From contig NZ_WMEW01000009.1 in assembly GCF_009856355.1 (NCBI RefSeq), forward strand, positions 103,276-167,275: DNA of 64,000 bases. Direction: 5' to 3'. The translations under genes and the position numbers were made by a program. This stretch comes from Halobacillus litoralis (GTDB taxonomy: Bacteria > Bacillota > Bacilli > Bacillales > Halobacillaceae). A model generated the notes under the pieces. It saw only the letters and a program-made list of their open reading frames with translations. It made no database searches and was not told the DNA's origin. Below are positions 1 to 8,722 of the stretch, piece after piece; the first letter of the stretch is position 1, and each line of letters starts with the position of its first letter.

Positions 1-698
1 ATCGTCGCCAGTGTTTTTCCACCGACAGGATCCACAGCCCCAGCCCAGCGCTGCTTGCTCAACGCACGGACTTTTTCCGGAGACAGCTCTTCGCGCGGAA
101 TAATGTCCTGTGCTCCAAGATGCTTCAAGTAGTCATGCTCGGATTCTTTCCCTGTGCTTGCTGTTACGTGATACCCGCGCTTCTTCAGCATAGCCACAGC
201 CATACTTCCGACACCGCCGGTCGCTCCAGATACCAGGATGGAACCGTCCTCCGGTTTCACACCTGCCTGCTCAAGCTTATGGACAGACAAGGCTGCTGTA
301 AATCCAGCTGTCCCGAAGACCATGGCTTCTGAGAGGCTCAGGTTTTCCGGAAGCGGAATGATCCAGTCTCCTGGAACACATGCATACTCACTGTAGCCGC
401 CGAAATGGGAAACGCCCAGCTCATAGCTGGTCACGATGACCTTCTGTCCTTCCTCATAGCGGGAGTCATCTGAAGATACCACCGTTCCGGCCAGGTCGAT
501 TCCCGGTACGAACGGATAAGACTGGACAATTTTTCCTTGTGGAATACTTGCCAGACCATCCTTATAGTTGACGCTGGAATAATGAACCTGAATGGTTACA
601 TCCCCTTCAGGCAGGTCATTCAATGTCAGAGACTGAATGTCCGCTGTAAAATCATCTTCCGTTTTATTCACAACAAATGCCTTAAATGCTTCACTCAT
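1..698 (-). CDS. YhdH/AcuI-type NADPH:quinone (acrylyl-CoA) reductase, 3' end missing
   Basis: Reading the minus strand from the ATG at 696-698 gives an uninterrupted frame that runs off the left edge of the window. The protein starts MSEAFKAFVVNK and carries a medium-chain-dehydrogenase GroES-like half (YKDGLA, FVPGIDLAGTV) followed by a Rossmann NADP site (SGATGGVGSMA). The N-terminus and these motifs match the YhdH/AcuI family, which reduces acrylyl-CoA or quinones with NADPH and has no structural zinc. About 232 of an expected ~330 residues are visible. A good ribosome site (AAAGGAGAGG) precedes the start. The gene is divergent from a TetR gene, which suggests control by that regulator. 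Confident for the family, unsure of the substrate. Confidence 0.88.
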   Translation of the reverse strand, partial: MSEAFKAFVVNKTEDDFTADIQSLTLNDLPEGDVTIQVHYSSVNYKDGLASIPQGKIVQSYPFVPGIDLAGTVVSSDDSRYEEGQKVIVTSYELGVSHFGGYSEYACVPGDWIIPLPENLSLSEAMVFGTAGFTAALSVHKLEQAGVKPEDGSILVSGATGGVGSMAVAMLKKRGYHVTASTGKESEHDYLKHLGAQDIIPREELSPEKVRALSKQRWAGAVDPVGGKTLAT

Positions 699-757
699 GT
701 GTGACCTCTCCTTTCAGCTTTTCAAAAGATCTATTCCCATCGTAAGACATTTTATAC

Positions 758-786
758 TGACTGGTCAAATTATTCTATCCGGTCAG
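758..786. promoter_or_regulatory. Candidate TetR operator between reductase and tetR
   Basis: The 150-base divergent intergenic region holds the palindrome TGACTGGTCA (758-767) and, 18 bases further on, a related half-site CCGGTCAG (779-786). Such repeats at the shared promoter of a TetR gene and its divergent neighbour are the usual place for autoregulation. The link to the product of the gene at 851 is an inference. Confidence 0.4.
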
Positions 787-794
787 AAAAAATA

Positions 795-824
795 TTTTCA
801 TGTCAGCTTTTGTTCTTGTATAAT
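795..824 (+). promoter_or_regulatory. Probable promoter of the tetR gene
   Basis: A perfect -10 hexamer TATAAT lies at 819-824, with a weak -35 (TTTTCA, 795-800) 18 bases upstream. It is placed correctly for the start codon at 851. The candidate operator half-site CCGGTCAG ends just upstream. Confidence 0.5.
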
Positions 825-850
825 AGATGGTTAGTATAGGAGGTAAGCTT

Positions 851-1444
851 ATGGCTAAGAAAGCAGAGCAGCGACGACAACAGATTTTGAAAGCCGCTTT
901 TGAAGCAGTGGCTGCCAAAGGATATGATTCTGTTACGCTTCAGGATATTGCGGATTATGCTGAAGTGAGTAAAGGCGTGACCAATTATTATTTTAAAAAT
1001 AAAGTAGATGTCTTTTCCCACCTGTTGGAATGGATTACGACACGCATTTACGAAAAGGAAGCCGCTTCTATCGAATTAAAGGAAACAGCTCTTGAAAAGC
1101 TCGAAGCTTATATCAATCAAGTGTTTGTCAGCCCTGAAGAAAATAAAACGTTTTACAGCGTCTACCTTGATTATCTGTCTCAAATGAAGCACCAGGAAAG
1201 GTACAGGCAGATCAATCAGCAATTTTATGAAAACTGCTGGTCCATCGGACGTGAAATCATTACACAGGGACTGGAGGAAGGCGTCTTTCACGTCGAGGAT
1301 GTGGAGCAGGCAGCCATCAGCATCCGAAGCATGATCGACGGAACCTTGATCCAGTGGCTGATGAGTCAGGATGATGGCAGGCACGCCAGTTATAAATCCC
1401 ACTGCCATCAGTCCGTCCTCCGTCTGCTGCAGGCATCCTCATAA
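851..1444 (+). CDS. TetR/AcrR-family transcriptional regulator
   Basis: 197-residue protein with an N-terminal TetR DNA-binding domain. The helix-turn-helix is about residues 27-48 (TLQDIADYAEVSKGVTNYYF); the C-terminal half is an all-helical ligand-binding domain of the BetI-like type. The start at 851 is preferred over the upstream GTG frame because AGGAGGT (840-846 region) sits directly before it. It is divergent from the reductase at 1-698, and the intergenic palindromes suggest that it represses itself and that reductase. The inducer is unknown. A strong bidirectional terminator follows. Confidence 0.9.
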   Translation: MAKKAEQRRQQILKAAFEAVAAKGYDSVTLQDIADYAEVSKGVTNYYFKNKVDVFSHLLEWITTRIYEKEAASIELKETALEKLEAYINQVFVSPEENKTFYSVYLDYLSQMKHQERYRQINQQFYENCWSIGREIITQGLEEGVFHVEDVEQAAISIRSMIDGTLIQWLMSQDDGRHASYKSHCHQSVLRLLQASS

Positions 1445-1446
1445 AA

Positions 1447-1482
1447 AAACCTCTCAGGTATGCCGCCTGAGAGGTTTTTTTC
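1447..1482. terminator. Bidirectional rho-independent terminator
   Basis: Stem CCTCTCAGG/CCTGAGAGG (1450-1458 and 1466-1474) is flanked by A-rich sequence on the left and seven Ts on the right. It can end both the tetR transcript and the convergent OsmC-family transcript. Confidence 0.9.
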
Positions 1483-1485
1483 GTT

Positions 1486-1911
1486 TTACAACGTTTTTGT
1501 ACCCTGGACTCCATTAATGGAATAGCTCACGGTCAATTCCGCACTGACCGAGTGGGATACAGAGCAGTATTTATCTTTGGACAACTGGATCGCCCGAACG
1601 ACCTTTTCTTCCGGAAGGTCTCCTTTTAAATCGTAATGGATGTGCATGGTTGTAAACTTGCGCGGGTGTTCCTCCGCCCGGTCACCGCTGACATCCATAT
1701 GAAAATCTTCTATTGGAAGACGCATCTTCTTCAAGATGGAAATGATATCAATACCTGTGCATCCGGCTACAGCATTCATTAACAGCTCGGTCGGTCTGGC
1801 TCCGCCATTCTTCCCGCCGGACTCTTCCCCGGCATCCATGTTTACGGTATGGCCGGAAGGAGTATCTCCTGAAAACGCCATATCTCCATTCCATTGAACT
1901 TTAAATTCCAT
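1486..1911 (-). CDS. OsmC-family (YhfA-like) redox protein
   Basis: 141-residue OsmC/Ohr-fold protein. The two family cysteines are visible in the contexts AGCTGIDI and YCSVSHSV, which fit a thiol peroxidase or YhfA-like OsmC member. The ATG at 1909-1911 is chosen because AAAGGAG ends nine bases before it; the ATG three codons upstream touches the ribosome site and is a poor start. OsmC proteins detoxify organic hydroperoxides in the cytoplasm; the exact substrate is not deducible. Single-gene unit, convergent with tetR. Confidence 0.88.
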   Translation of the reverse strand: MEFKVQWNGDMAFSGDTPSGHTVNMDAGEESGGKNGGARPTELLMNAVAGCTGIDIISILKKMRLPIEDFHMDVSGDRAEEHPRKFTTMHIHYDLKGDLPEEKVVRAIQLSKDKYCSVSHSVSAELTVSYSINGVQGTKTL

Positions 1912-2207
1912 CCGTTTCATCTCCTTTTACAGAAAGGGTTCATTTTATCATGCTCGTTCTGCTTCCCCTTATACAACCCGGGGTTTATTCAGAAACACCT
2001 TCTACTCTACCACAGCTTTTCTAAAAACGTGTGTCTCCTGCTCAGCCCTTTCTTTATATAGAAGAAAACCGTCCGGACATCACAATCATTCAAACCCTTC
2101 CAGAGTCATCATTGAGGCCTCTGATTCCTTTATGGTCATAACAAAAGAAACGCCGGTTGTTTCCCTTTTCGACAAAAAAGGTAAGGAAAGGTATAGGCGA
2201 AAGGAGA

Positions 2208-2540
2208 GTGGAAAATATAGATCAGAAGAACAGGCTTGTCCGGGATTACACACCCATGAGATTAGAGGATTCCGGGAAAACCATCCGAACGAGGCAGCTG
2301 GAAGGCCAAGAATATAAGGAAACTCTTACAAAGAAACTCCAGGAGGTCGTCGACGGCTATTCCTCTACAAAAGAAAACCGTGAATCCCTCACCAGGCTCG
2401 CAGATATGATGGAGGTTATTCACGAACTCACCTATACACACGGTGCGACGATCGAGGAGATCGAACATATCCGCCAGCACCGCCGTAAAGAAAGAGGAGG
2501 ATTCAAAACCCGCACCCTCTTGATTGAGGTCGAGGAGTAA
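2208..2540 (+). CDS. Small MazG/HisE-like nucleotide pyrophosphohydrolase
   Basis: About 110 residues beginning near KNRLVRDYTPMRLE and ending GGFKTRTLLIEVEE. This pattern, with an internal ELADxxEVIH-like helix (RLADMMEVIHELTYTHG), is typical of the short phosphoribosyl-ATP-pyrophosphohydrolase-like house-cleaning proteins of Firmicutes. The start is uncertain. GTG at 2208 has AAGGAG only one base upstream, whereas an in-frame ATA at 2217 has ideal spacing of ten. No ATG is in frame upstream, and the only other candidate is a TTG at 2157 without a ribosome site. Confidence 0.75.
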   Translation: MENIDQKNRLVRDYTPMRLEDSGKTIRTRQLEGQEYKETLTKKLQEVVDGYSSTKENRESLTRLADMMEVIHELTYTHGATIEEIEHIRQHRRKERGGFKTRTLLIEVEE

Positions 2541-2683
2541 CCATGCGCCTCCTGCCAGCCCTCCAGCGGACATTCACCTGCGCCGGGATTTTCACAAAAT
2601 TATAACATTGGCCTGGATGTTGTTCTCCCTGTTAAAATCGCTTATGATAGAAATAGTGATTTTTTTTAAAGAGGAGCGTATAT

Positions 2684-3769
2684 ATGAAACAATCCATTTA
2701 CGGATTGACGTTTGAACAGCTGACCAGCTGGCTTGAGGAGCATGGGGAAAAGAAATTCCGCTCCAAGCAGGTGTGGGACTGGCTGTATCAAAAGCGTGTA
2801 ACAGAGTTCTCGCAGATGAAAAACGTCAACCAATCCTGTATTGACCTTCTGGATGAGCATTTTACGATCGAAACTTTGACCGAGGAAATTAAACAGGAGT
2901 CCCAGGATGGTACGATTAAATTTCTATTCAAACTGGATGATGGGAACGTCATTGAAACCGTATTGATGCGTTTCAACTACGGACTTTCCGTCTGTGTAAC
3001 AACACAAGTCGGCTGTAACATCGGCTGTTCATTCTGTGCCAGCGGTATTCTCCGGAAAAGCCGTGATCTGACAAGCGGGGAAATCGTGGAACAGATCATG
3101 CAGGTCCAGCACCACCTGGATAAGCAGGGCAAAGATGAGCGTGTCAGCCACATTGTCGTCATGGGCATCGGAGAACCATTCGATAACTATGATAACCTGA
3201 TGGATTTCCTGAACGTCGTCAACGATAAGAAAGGTCTTTCCATCGGTGCCCGTCACATCACGGTATCCACCAGTGGAATCGCACCAAAAATGTACGAGTT
3301 TGCGGATGAAGGCATTCAAGTCAACCTTGCCTTATCCATCCATGCCCCGAACAACGAGCTTCGGACTCAGATTATGAAGATCAACCGCGCCTATCCGCTA
3401 GAAAAGCTGATGCCGGCCATTGATTATTACCTGGAGAAAACCAACCGGAGAATTACGTTCGAGTACATTCTGCTTCGCGATGTAAACGATCATAAAAAAG
3501 AAGCCGAAGAACTTGCTGCCCTGTTGAAGGATAAGCGTCACTTGTCCTATGTCAACCTGATCCCCTACAACCCTGTAGCGGACCATCCTTACGAACGCAG
3601 TGAGAAGGAAGCCATTCTGACTTTCTATCAGACGTTGATGGACCACGGCATCAAATGCGGGGTTCGTACCGAACACGGAACAGATATCGACGCAGCCTGC
3701 GGCCAGCTCCGCAGTAAGCAGATCGAAAAAGAGAAAGCACGTAAAAAGAAAAAAATGCAGACAAACTAA
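2684..3769 (+). CDS. rlmN: RlmN, 23S rRNA (A2503-C2)/tRNA (A37-C2) methyltransferase
   Basis: 361-residue radical-SAM enzyme. The iron-sulphur motif C-x3-C-x2-C is at residues 111, 115 and 118 (CNIGCSFC). The methyl-relay cysteines expected in RlmN are at 104 and about 339 (AACGQL). It adds a methyl group to C2 of adenosine 2503 in 23S rRNA and of tRNA A37, aiding translation fidelity. The C-terminus is a lysine-rich tail ([10 protein letters not shown]). The start is well supported by AAAGAGGAG. Cfr, the resistance paralogue, shares these cysteines. The neighbourhood here is not that of B. subtilis rlmN, so a second genomic copy is possible. Confidence 0.9.
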   Translation: MKQSIYGLTFEQLTSWLEEHGEKKFRSKQVWDWLYQKRVTEFSQMKNVNQSCIDLLDEHFTIETLTEEIKQESQDGTIKFLFKLDDGNVIETVLMRFNYGLSVCVTTQVGCNIGCSFCASGILRKSRDLTSGEIVEQIMQVQHHLDKQGKDERVSHIVVMGIGEPFDNYDNLMDFLNVVNDKKGLSIGARHITVSTSGIAPKMYEFADEGIQVNLALSIHAPNNELRTQIMKINRAYPLEKLMPAIDYYLEKTNRRITFEYILLRDVNDHKKEAEELAALLKDKRHLSYVNLIPYNPVADHPYERSEKEAILTFYQTLMDHGIKCGVRTEHGTDIDAACGQLRSKQIEKEKARKKKKMQTN

Positions 3770-3803
3770 AACGCATGAGGCCCTGGGCCTCATGCGTTTT
3801 TTT
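3770..3803. terminator. Bidirectional terminator between rlmN and P450
   Basis: A long perfect stem (CGCATGAGGCC/GGCCTCATGCG) with a tight loop, AAAA before it and seven Ts after it, lies in the 38-base convergent gap. Confidence 0.92.
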
Positions 3804-3807
3804 ATAT

Positions 3808-6800
3808 TCAGGCTCCGGCCCACACATCTTTGGCCAGTCTGCCTTCTTTCTCCAATTGATCGAGCCAGGCTGCAGCTGCTTCATCATCTGCCCCTCTGAC
3901 TGCCTGATAACTGCTCTTCAACGTTTCCAGAACCTCAGGAGCCATCCGGCTTCCATCTCCGCAGATGTAAAGATGCGCTCCCTGCTCCAACAGTGGAACC
4001 AGAATGTCTTTGTCTTGATCCATGATGTGCTGAACATACGTTTTCGGTTGATTTTCACACCTTGAAAACGCGGTGTTCAACGTGATCAACCCTTCTGCCT
4101 CTGCTTCCCTCAACTCTTCTTCATACAGGAAATCCTGCTGAGGATGACGGCATCCGAAATAGACATAAGCTTCTCCCAGGTCTTCCCCTTCATCTCGAAG
4201 ATGGGTCCGCTGCTGGATGAATCCCCGGAATGGAGCAATTCCCGTCCCTGGTCCAACCATAATGACCGGTGTCTGTGGATCCTCCGGCGGCTGGAAGTCC
4301 GTCTCCGGGGTCCGGATAAAGCAGGCGATTTTATCTCCTGCGTCGAGGTGCGCCAGGTAATTGGATGCAATCCCTTTGTATTCTCCTTGACCACTCCAGG
4401 CTTTCCCCTTCACGACGCTGACGGTGATACTCACCCGCTCTTTTCCTGCAGCCGGCGAACTTGAAATGGAATAGTAACGGACACGAAGCGGTGGAAGCAG
4501 AGCAAGGAACTGCTCAAATTCCATCAGACAGGAATCATATTCCTCCAGCAATTCGAGCATCGTCCGTCGTTTAGCAAGAATCTCCTTTTTGTAGACTTCG
4601 CCTTCTGTCAGGCGTTCCAGCTCCTGCTTATGGGGAGGACAGGGATTACTGGCGGCAAGGGCACGAAGCTGCGCCCGCGTAGCCGGTTCCTGAAGTTCAA
4701 CGTAGGAGGATAACAGTTCCCCCATCTGGACAGGCTGCCCTGATGGCAGGTGCTTCGCCTTCCCTGCGCCTTCATTCAAAACGACAAATGCTTCTTTTTT
4801 AAGAGAAAAACGTTCCAGCACCCGTTCTACAAGCGCTTCATGGTTCTCCGGAACGACACCAAGGTGGTCCCCTTCCTGATAGGCGGTTCCTTCCGGCAGC
4901 AGAAGTTCAACGTGTCTCGTACTCCGCTCACCTGCTTGGTGAAGCTCACGATTCTCCACCACATCTGCTGTAAAGGCATCATAGGACTGCCCCAGTGGTG
5001 TGTAGCTGGTGCCGCTCACATACTCCATGGCGATCGAACTCGACTGCTCTGCCGTCTTTGTCACTTCTAAATCATAATGAGCAGCCAGTTCCTTCCAAAG
5101 ACTTTCCTGCCACGCTTCCAGATCGCCGTCGAAGTCATCACTGGCATCTCCCTCTCCACGAACAAGCAGACGTTCCGCTCCTTTCGCTGTCAATTCTTCG
5201 TCAATTACCTGAGGAATCCGCTGATACGTAGCTGCCCAGTTACGGTCCCCGCAGCCAAATACCGCATATGTCACGCCATTCAAAGCTCCAGATTCAAGTG
5301 ATGGAATCCATTCCATGAACCGACGGGCGTTGTCAGGCGGGTGTCCGTTATAGGAAGCAGAAACGAACAGCACCGTTCCGTCTTCAGGCAGTCCCCCCAC
5401 ATAGTCATCAAAAGGCGCTGTAACGGTTTGGAAGCCAAGAGATGACCCTTTTTCCGCTATTTCCCTTGCCGTTCCTTCTGCTGTACCAAGGTTGGATCCA
5501 TACAGTACATACAAAGGCGTCCCGTGAGCATCCGATGCGATCGCTGGTTCTTCTATGCTGGACGCTGCCGGTTCTTCCGCCGGTTTTTGGAAGACCGATA
5601 CTTCCTTTCTCGTTTTCACTTTCATCGTTAACCCCTCAGGCTTCAAAGTCAGCGTTTCTTTCACATCCAGCTCATAGTCCTCGTCATCCACTAAATCAAA
5701 GTGCTGAAGGACCATGCCGAGAACAAGTACGGCTTCATGAAGGGCAAACTGCTGCCCGATACAGGCTCTCTGGCCGTTCCCGAACGGTTTGAAAGCGTTG
5801 GACGGTACGGATGAAGGATCTTCAAAACGCTCCGGTCGAAAGACTTCCACATCCTCTCCCCATGCTGCTTTATCTCTGTGCAGTTCAGGGATCAACAGAG
5901 TGAACGCATCCCCTTTTTCCACTTCGTACCGGCCGCCAAGTGTTGTATCTTCTCTCGCATACACGGAAAAAGCCGGAGCAGTCGGCCAGAGACGAAGAGC
6001 TTCATTCAACACCATCCTTACATATTTCAACTGCTTCACTTGTTTAAAGGATGGGGTGTCACCGCCCAGGACTTCATCTACTTCCGCCTGTGCTTTTTTC
6101 CGCTTATCCGGATGCTTCATTAAGAAATAAAGAGCAAAGGATAAAAGACCGCTCGTCGTTTCATGCCCCGCAATGAGAAACGTAATGATCTGGAAGCGGA
6201 TGTTCTCATCAGAAAGACCTTCGCCTGTTTCCGGGTCCACCCCTTTCAGCATATGGGATAAAAGATCATCTTCCCCTTGATCGCCTGCCTCTTTCCGCTC
6301 AGCAATTAAACCATCTACCAGCTGGAACATATAATCGATATCTTCTTTATACTGGCGTTTAGACCGCACCATCAACTTATCCTGAATGCCGAGACGCTGG
6401 GACTGGCTCATCGATTCATCCAGAGCGCGGACCATTTTCTCAACGAACGGATGCATATCTTCCCTGTAGAAACTGTTGAATCGGAAGTTGAATCCACACA
6501 GACCGATGGTATCAAGCGTCAGCCTCGTCATATCATCAGGAACTTGAACCGCTTCCCCTGCATTCAGCCGGGACCATTTCTGCACCAGTTGAACAGCAAT
6601 ATCCACCATTTTATCGTGGTAGCCCTTCATCGCCTGCTGACTGAAGCTTGGAAGCAGAATGTTATGAGCCTTTTTCCAGTTCGGCTCCCCTGTTTCACTC
6701 GTGAAGAGGCCGTCGCCACCAAACGCTCGCACCTTTTGCAGTGCCGGGCCTACATGTTTATCAAATCGCTCCTCATCGAGGATTTCATCAGCCAGATCTG

Positions 6801-6975
6801 CACTGGAGATAAACGTGCTGACTCTTCCCGGAAATTGGAATTGAAAAATAGAACCATACTGCTCAGCCATCGTCATGAACGACTGAATCGGCTTCTCTTT
6901 ATTAAGGACAGGCAGATTTCCGAGTGGTCCATATTCCTTCGGGCGTGGAATCGTATTTGTTTTATTCACTATCAT
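3808..6975 (-). CDS. cyp102A: CYP102A (P450BM3-type) fused cytochrome P450/NADPH-P450 reductase
   Basis: 1055-residue self-sufficient fatty-acid hydroxylase. The haem domain (residues 1 to ~465) has the I-helix AGHETT at 269-274, ExxR at 325-328, and the haem ligand Cys405 in [10 protein letters not shown]. It is followed by a flavodoxin-like FMN domain ([13 protein letters not shown], ~490-640) and a FAD/NADPH ferredoxin-reductase domain to the C-terminus. The BM3 substrate-anchoring Arg47 is retained (GRV, Arg51), the equivalent of Tyr51 is Phe, and Phe87 is retained (GDGLF). It hydroxylates medium/long-chain fatty acids near the omega end with NADPH and O2. It lies directly downstream of a TetR repressor gene. 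ATG at 6975 or GTG at 6969 (better spacing to AGAGGTGA) may be the start. Confidence 0.96.
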   Translation of the reverse strand: MIVNKTNTIPRPKEYGPLGNLPVLNKEKPIQSFMTMAEQYGSIFQFQFPGRVSTFISSADLADEILDEERFDKHVGPALQKVRAFGGDGLFTSETGEPNWKKAHNILLPSFSQQAMKGYHDKMVDIAVQLVQKWSRLNAGEAVQVPDDMTRLTLDTIGLCGFNFRFNSFYREDMHPFVEKMVRALDESMSQSQRLGIQDKLMVRSKRQYKEDIDYMFQLVDGLIAERKEAGDQGEDDLLSHMLKGVDPETGEGLSDENIRFQIITFLIAGHETTSGLLSFALYFLMKHPDKRKKAQAEVDEVLGGDTPSFKQVKQLKYVRMVLNEALRLWPTAPAFSVYAREDTTLGGRYEVEKGDAFTLLIPELHRDKAAWGEDVEVFRPERFEDPSSVPSNAFKPFGNGQRACIGQQFALHEAVLVLGMVLQHFDLVDDEDYELDVKETLTLKPEGLTMKVKTRKEVSVFQKPAEEPAASSIEEPAIASDAHGTPLYVLYGSNLGTAEGTAREIAEKGSSLGFQTVTAPFDDYVGGLPEDGTVLFVSASYNGHPPDNARRFMEWIPSLESGALNGVTYAVFGCGDRNWAATYQRIPQVIDEELTAKGAERLLVRGEGDASDDFDGDLEAWQESLWKELAAHYDLEVTKTAEQSSSIAMEYVSGTSYTPLGQSYDAFTADVVENRELHQAGERSTRHVELLLPEGTAYQEGDHLGVVPENHEALVERVLERFSLKKEAFVVLNEGAGKAKHLPSGQPVQMGELLSSYVELQEPATRAQLRALAASNPCPPHKQELERLTEGEVYKKEILAKRRTMLELLEEYDSCLMEFEQFLALLPPLRVRYYSISSSPAAGKERVSITVSVVKGKAWSGQGEYKGIASNYLAHLDAGDKIACFIRTPETDFQPPEDPQTPVIMVGPGTGIAPFRGFIQQRTHLRDEGEDLGEAYVYFGCRHPQQDFLYEEELREAEAEGLITLNTAFSRCENQPKTYVQHIMDQDKDILVPLLEQGAHLYICGDGSRMAPEVLETLKSSYQAVRGADDEAAAAWLDQLEKEGRLAKDVWAGA

Positions 6976-6994
6976 TCACCTCTTTAGTAAATTG

Positions 6995-7014
6995 CGGAAT
7001 GAATATTCATTCCG
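6995..7014. promoter_or_regulatory. Perfect 20-bp palindrome, Bm3R1/BscR-type operator
   Basis: CGGAATGAATATTCATTCCG is a perfect palindrome that ends about 20 bases upstream of the P450 start. It closely resembles the palindromic operator known for Bm3R1, the TetR repressor of P450BM3 in Bacillus megaterium. The same GGAATGA/TCATTCC arms recur upstream of the tetR gene (7630-7647). Confidence 0.82.
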
Positions 7015-7037
7015 TTACGTATGAAAGAAATGCCCCA

Positions 7038-7607
7038 TCAATGATGATGACGCACAGCATCCCAGCAGCTTTCTTCTACGCCTTGAAGCAAAGTCTGACT
7101 GGCTTCCAGCTCTTCTGACCGGATCAATTGTTCAAGTTCCAGAAACCCACCGAAAATAATAGCAATTAAGGCGAGTGATGGCAGTTGTCGGATTTCCCCG
7201 CGCTCTTTCCCCTTGTCCAGAAAATCGCGCAGAATCTTCCAAAGACAACCAAACTGTTTCCGGCTGGCCTCATTCAAAAAATAAGCCCCGTTGTGCGTTT
7301 TAATGAAATAAAGCGCATGCGCGTGCGCATTGGTGAACTGCACCATCCGCTGGAACAAATGATGAAACTGCTCCCTTGTTGAGCTTTCCTGAGGATAATT
7401 CTCCTCCAGCATCCCCTTGAAGGCCTGGACATAGTGTTGGAACAACGTATTCACAAGAACTTCCTTGTTCTCGAAATAACGGTAGATTGTCCCTGCACCT
7501 ACCTTGGCTTCTCCTGCAATCATAGGGATGGTCGTTGCATCAAAGCCTCGTTCGGCAAACAGTTTCAAGGCACTGTCTAAAATATCTTCTCTCTTCGTTC
7601 TAGGCAT
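7038..7607 (-). CDS. TetR-family repressor of the P450 (Bm3R1/BscR type)
   Basis: 189 residues. The N-terminal TetR domain includes the recognition-helix region TTIPMIAGEAKVGAGTIYRYF (about 25-45). The rest is a helical ligand-binding domain rich in aromatic residues, compatible with fatty-acid binding. It lies immediately upstream of the CYP102A gene on the same strand, as bm3R1 and yrhI do, with GGAATGA palindromes before both genes. In those systems long-chain acyl chains release the repressor, so induction by fatty acids is expected but inferred. The start ATG has a good AAGGAG site. Confidence 0.92.
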   Translation of the reverse strand: MPRTKREDILDSALKLFAERGFDATTIPMIAGEAKVGAGTIYRYFENKEVLVNTLFQHYVQAFKGMLEENYPQESSTREQFHHLFQRMVQFTNAHAHALYFIKTHNGAYFLNEASRKQFGCLWKILRDFLDKGKERGEIRQLPSLALIAIIFGGFLELEQLIRSEELEASQTLLQGVEESCWDAVRHHH

Positions 7608-7629
7608 CGGCGTTTCTCTCCTTAACCAA

Positions 7630-7647
7630 GGAATGAATCATCATTCC
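7630..7647. promoter_or_regulatory. Palindromic operator upstream of tetR-cyp102A
   Basis: GGAATGAATCATCATTCC has seven-base arms GGAATGA/TCATTCC around four bases. It overlaps the leader of the tetR gene, consistent with autorepression. The arms are the same as in the operator at 6995-7014. Confidence 0.75.
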
Positions 7648-7869
7648 TAATGAAATCTTAGTATAGTTTACCATACCCCTCAATCAATCAAAGGACTCAT
7701 ATATGGTAACTTTATCTAATTTGAATATCATATTTTTCCAAATGCAAACAATTTTATTTACAATATTGGAAATTAGTGGTTTGAAAAGGCGTTTTTTGTG
7801 GAATTCCCCCTATACATATAGAAAAATAACACAGGAAGATGGTGAATCTATCTAAAAGGGGTTTTTCTA

Positions 7870-8295
7870 TTGAAAAAGCTGCTTGCATGTCTGTTTGCCA
7901 TTGGTTTGATTTTCAGTAGTTTCGGAGCCGTAAGTGCCGATAATCATGACGGAGATAAAGACTGCCCTGATTTCGCTTCTGAGGAAGAAGCAAAAGAATA
8001 CTGGGATGAAAAAGGCTACTCCGCCGAAAATGATCCAGAGCGTTTGGACAGAGATGGAGACGGTATCCCATGTGAGGATCCAGACAGCAGTTCCTCCGAC
8101 AGTTCAGAGGAATCTTCCGATGACATATCCTCCGGAGATGAGGATGCAGCCGAAGAAGAAGAAACGATGTCCAGTGAAGAGGAAGGCGGGGAGCTGCCTG
8201 ATACTTCAGCACCGTACGCTACATATGCGTTGTTGGGGATGACTCTTTCTGTGCTTGGTGGAACCGCTTTAGTCGTACGCCGCAGGGAACAATAA
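7870..8295 (+). CDS. Secreted excalibur-domain protein with LPDTS cell-wall sorting signal
   Basis: 141 residues. A signal peptide covers 1-~23 (MKKLLACLFAIGLIFSSFG). An excalibur calcium-binding domain follows (DCPDFASEEEAKEYW to DRDGDGIPCED, ~32-74), with the typical DxDxDGxxCE core. Next comes a Ser/Asp/Glu-rich linker, then LPDTS, a hydrophobic segment and the tail VVRRREQ. LPDTS is the motif used by the B. subtilis class D sortase YhcS on YhcR, so wall anchoring by such a sortase is likely. The start is TTG with AAAAGGGG eight to nine bases upstream. Monocistronic, with its own terminator. The excalibur domain often accompanies nucleases, but no nuclease domain is present. Confidence 0.88.
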   Translation: MKKLLACLFAIGLIFSSFGAVSADNHDGDKDCPDFASEEEAKEYWDEKGYSAENDPERLDRDGDGIPCEDPDSSSSDSSEESSDDISSGDEDAAEEEETMSSEEEGGELPDTSAPYATYALLGMTLSVLGGTALVVRRREQ

Positions 8296-8321
8296 AACGA
8301 TGCACACCATCTTCCTTCTTG

Positions 8322-8347
8322 AAGACAGGCTCATGCCTGTCTTTTTT
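8322..8347 (+). terminator. Terminator of the excalibur gene
   Basis: Stem AGACAGGC/GCCTGTCT (8323-8330, 8335-8342) with a four-base loop is followed by a T run. Confidence 0.88.
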
Positions 8348-8351
8348 CATG

Positions 8352-8387
8352 ACAAAACAGGAAGCAGACATTTATGCCTGCTTCCTG
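8352..8387 (-). terminator. Terminator overlapping the end of the small membrane gene
   Basis: Arms CAGGAAGCAG/CTGCTTCCTG (8358-8367, 8378-8387) on the minus strand are followed by TTTTGTC. The stop codon at 8372 lies in the loop, so termination structure and coding end overlap. Confidence 0.65.
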
Positions 8388-8644
8388 TCCTCATTTCCAG
8401 GATCCTTTTCCTTCTTTTCCAGAAAATATTTAATCCCAGCTACTGTTCCAATTCCAAGCAGCGCATACTTCAATCCTGTAAGAACAGCTTCCGGATTCAG
8501 CCCATTTTCCCACAGCGAAAAACCGATGCCGAGAAGAACGGCAATAATCGGAATAAACCGGTTGGACACCCGGCGGGTCCGGCGGATGGCGTACAAAACG
8601 ACCGCCAGCCCAATATAAGGAGTAAAATCCATCATGATATCCAT
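8372..8644 (-). CDS. Small two-helix membrane protein of unknown function
   Basis: 90 residues starting at ATG 8642-8644, nine bases after GGAG; an upstream in-frame TTG overlaps the ribosome site. There is one hydrophobic segment at the N-terminus (YIGLAVVLYAI), a basic loop (RRTRRVSNR), and a second hydrophobic stretch (FIPIIAVLLGIGFSLW) followed by a third weaker one (YALLGIGTVAGIKYF). The C-terminal tail is charged (LEKKEKDPGNEDRKQA). The size and layout recall phage holin-like membrane proteins, but no function can be assigned. Confidence 0.7.
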   Translation of the reverse strand: MDIMMDFTPYIGLAVVLYAIRRTRRVSNRFIPIIAVLLGIGFSLWENGLNPEAVLTGLKYALLGIGTVAGIKYFLEKKEKDPGNEDRKQA

Positions 8645-8722
8645 CGTACATGTCTCCTTCAAGTGAAATAGGCTTTCCTGCTATCAGCCTATTCACGAAG
8701 AAGCAGGGGTAGACATGGTCCG

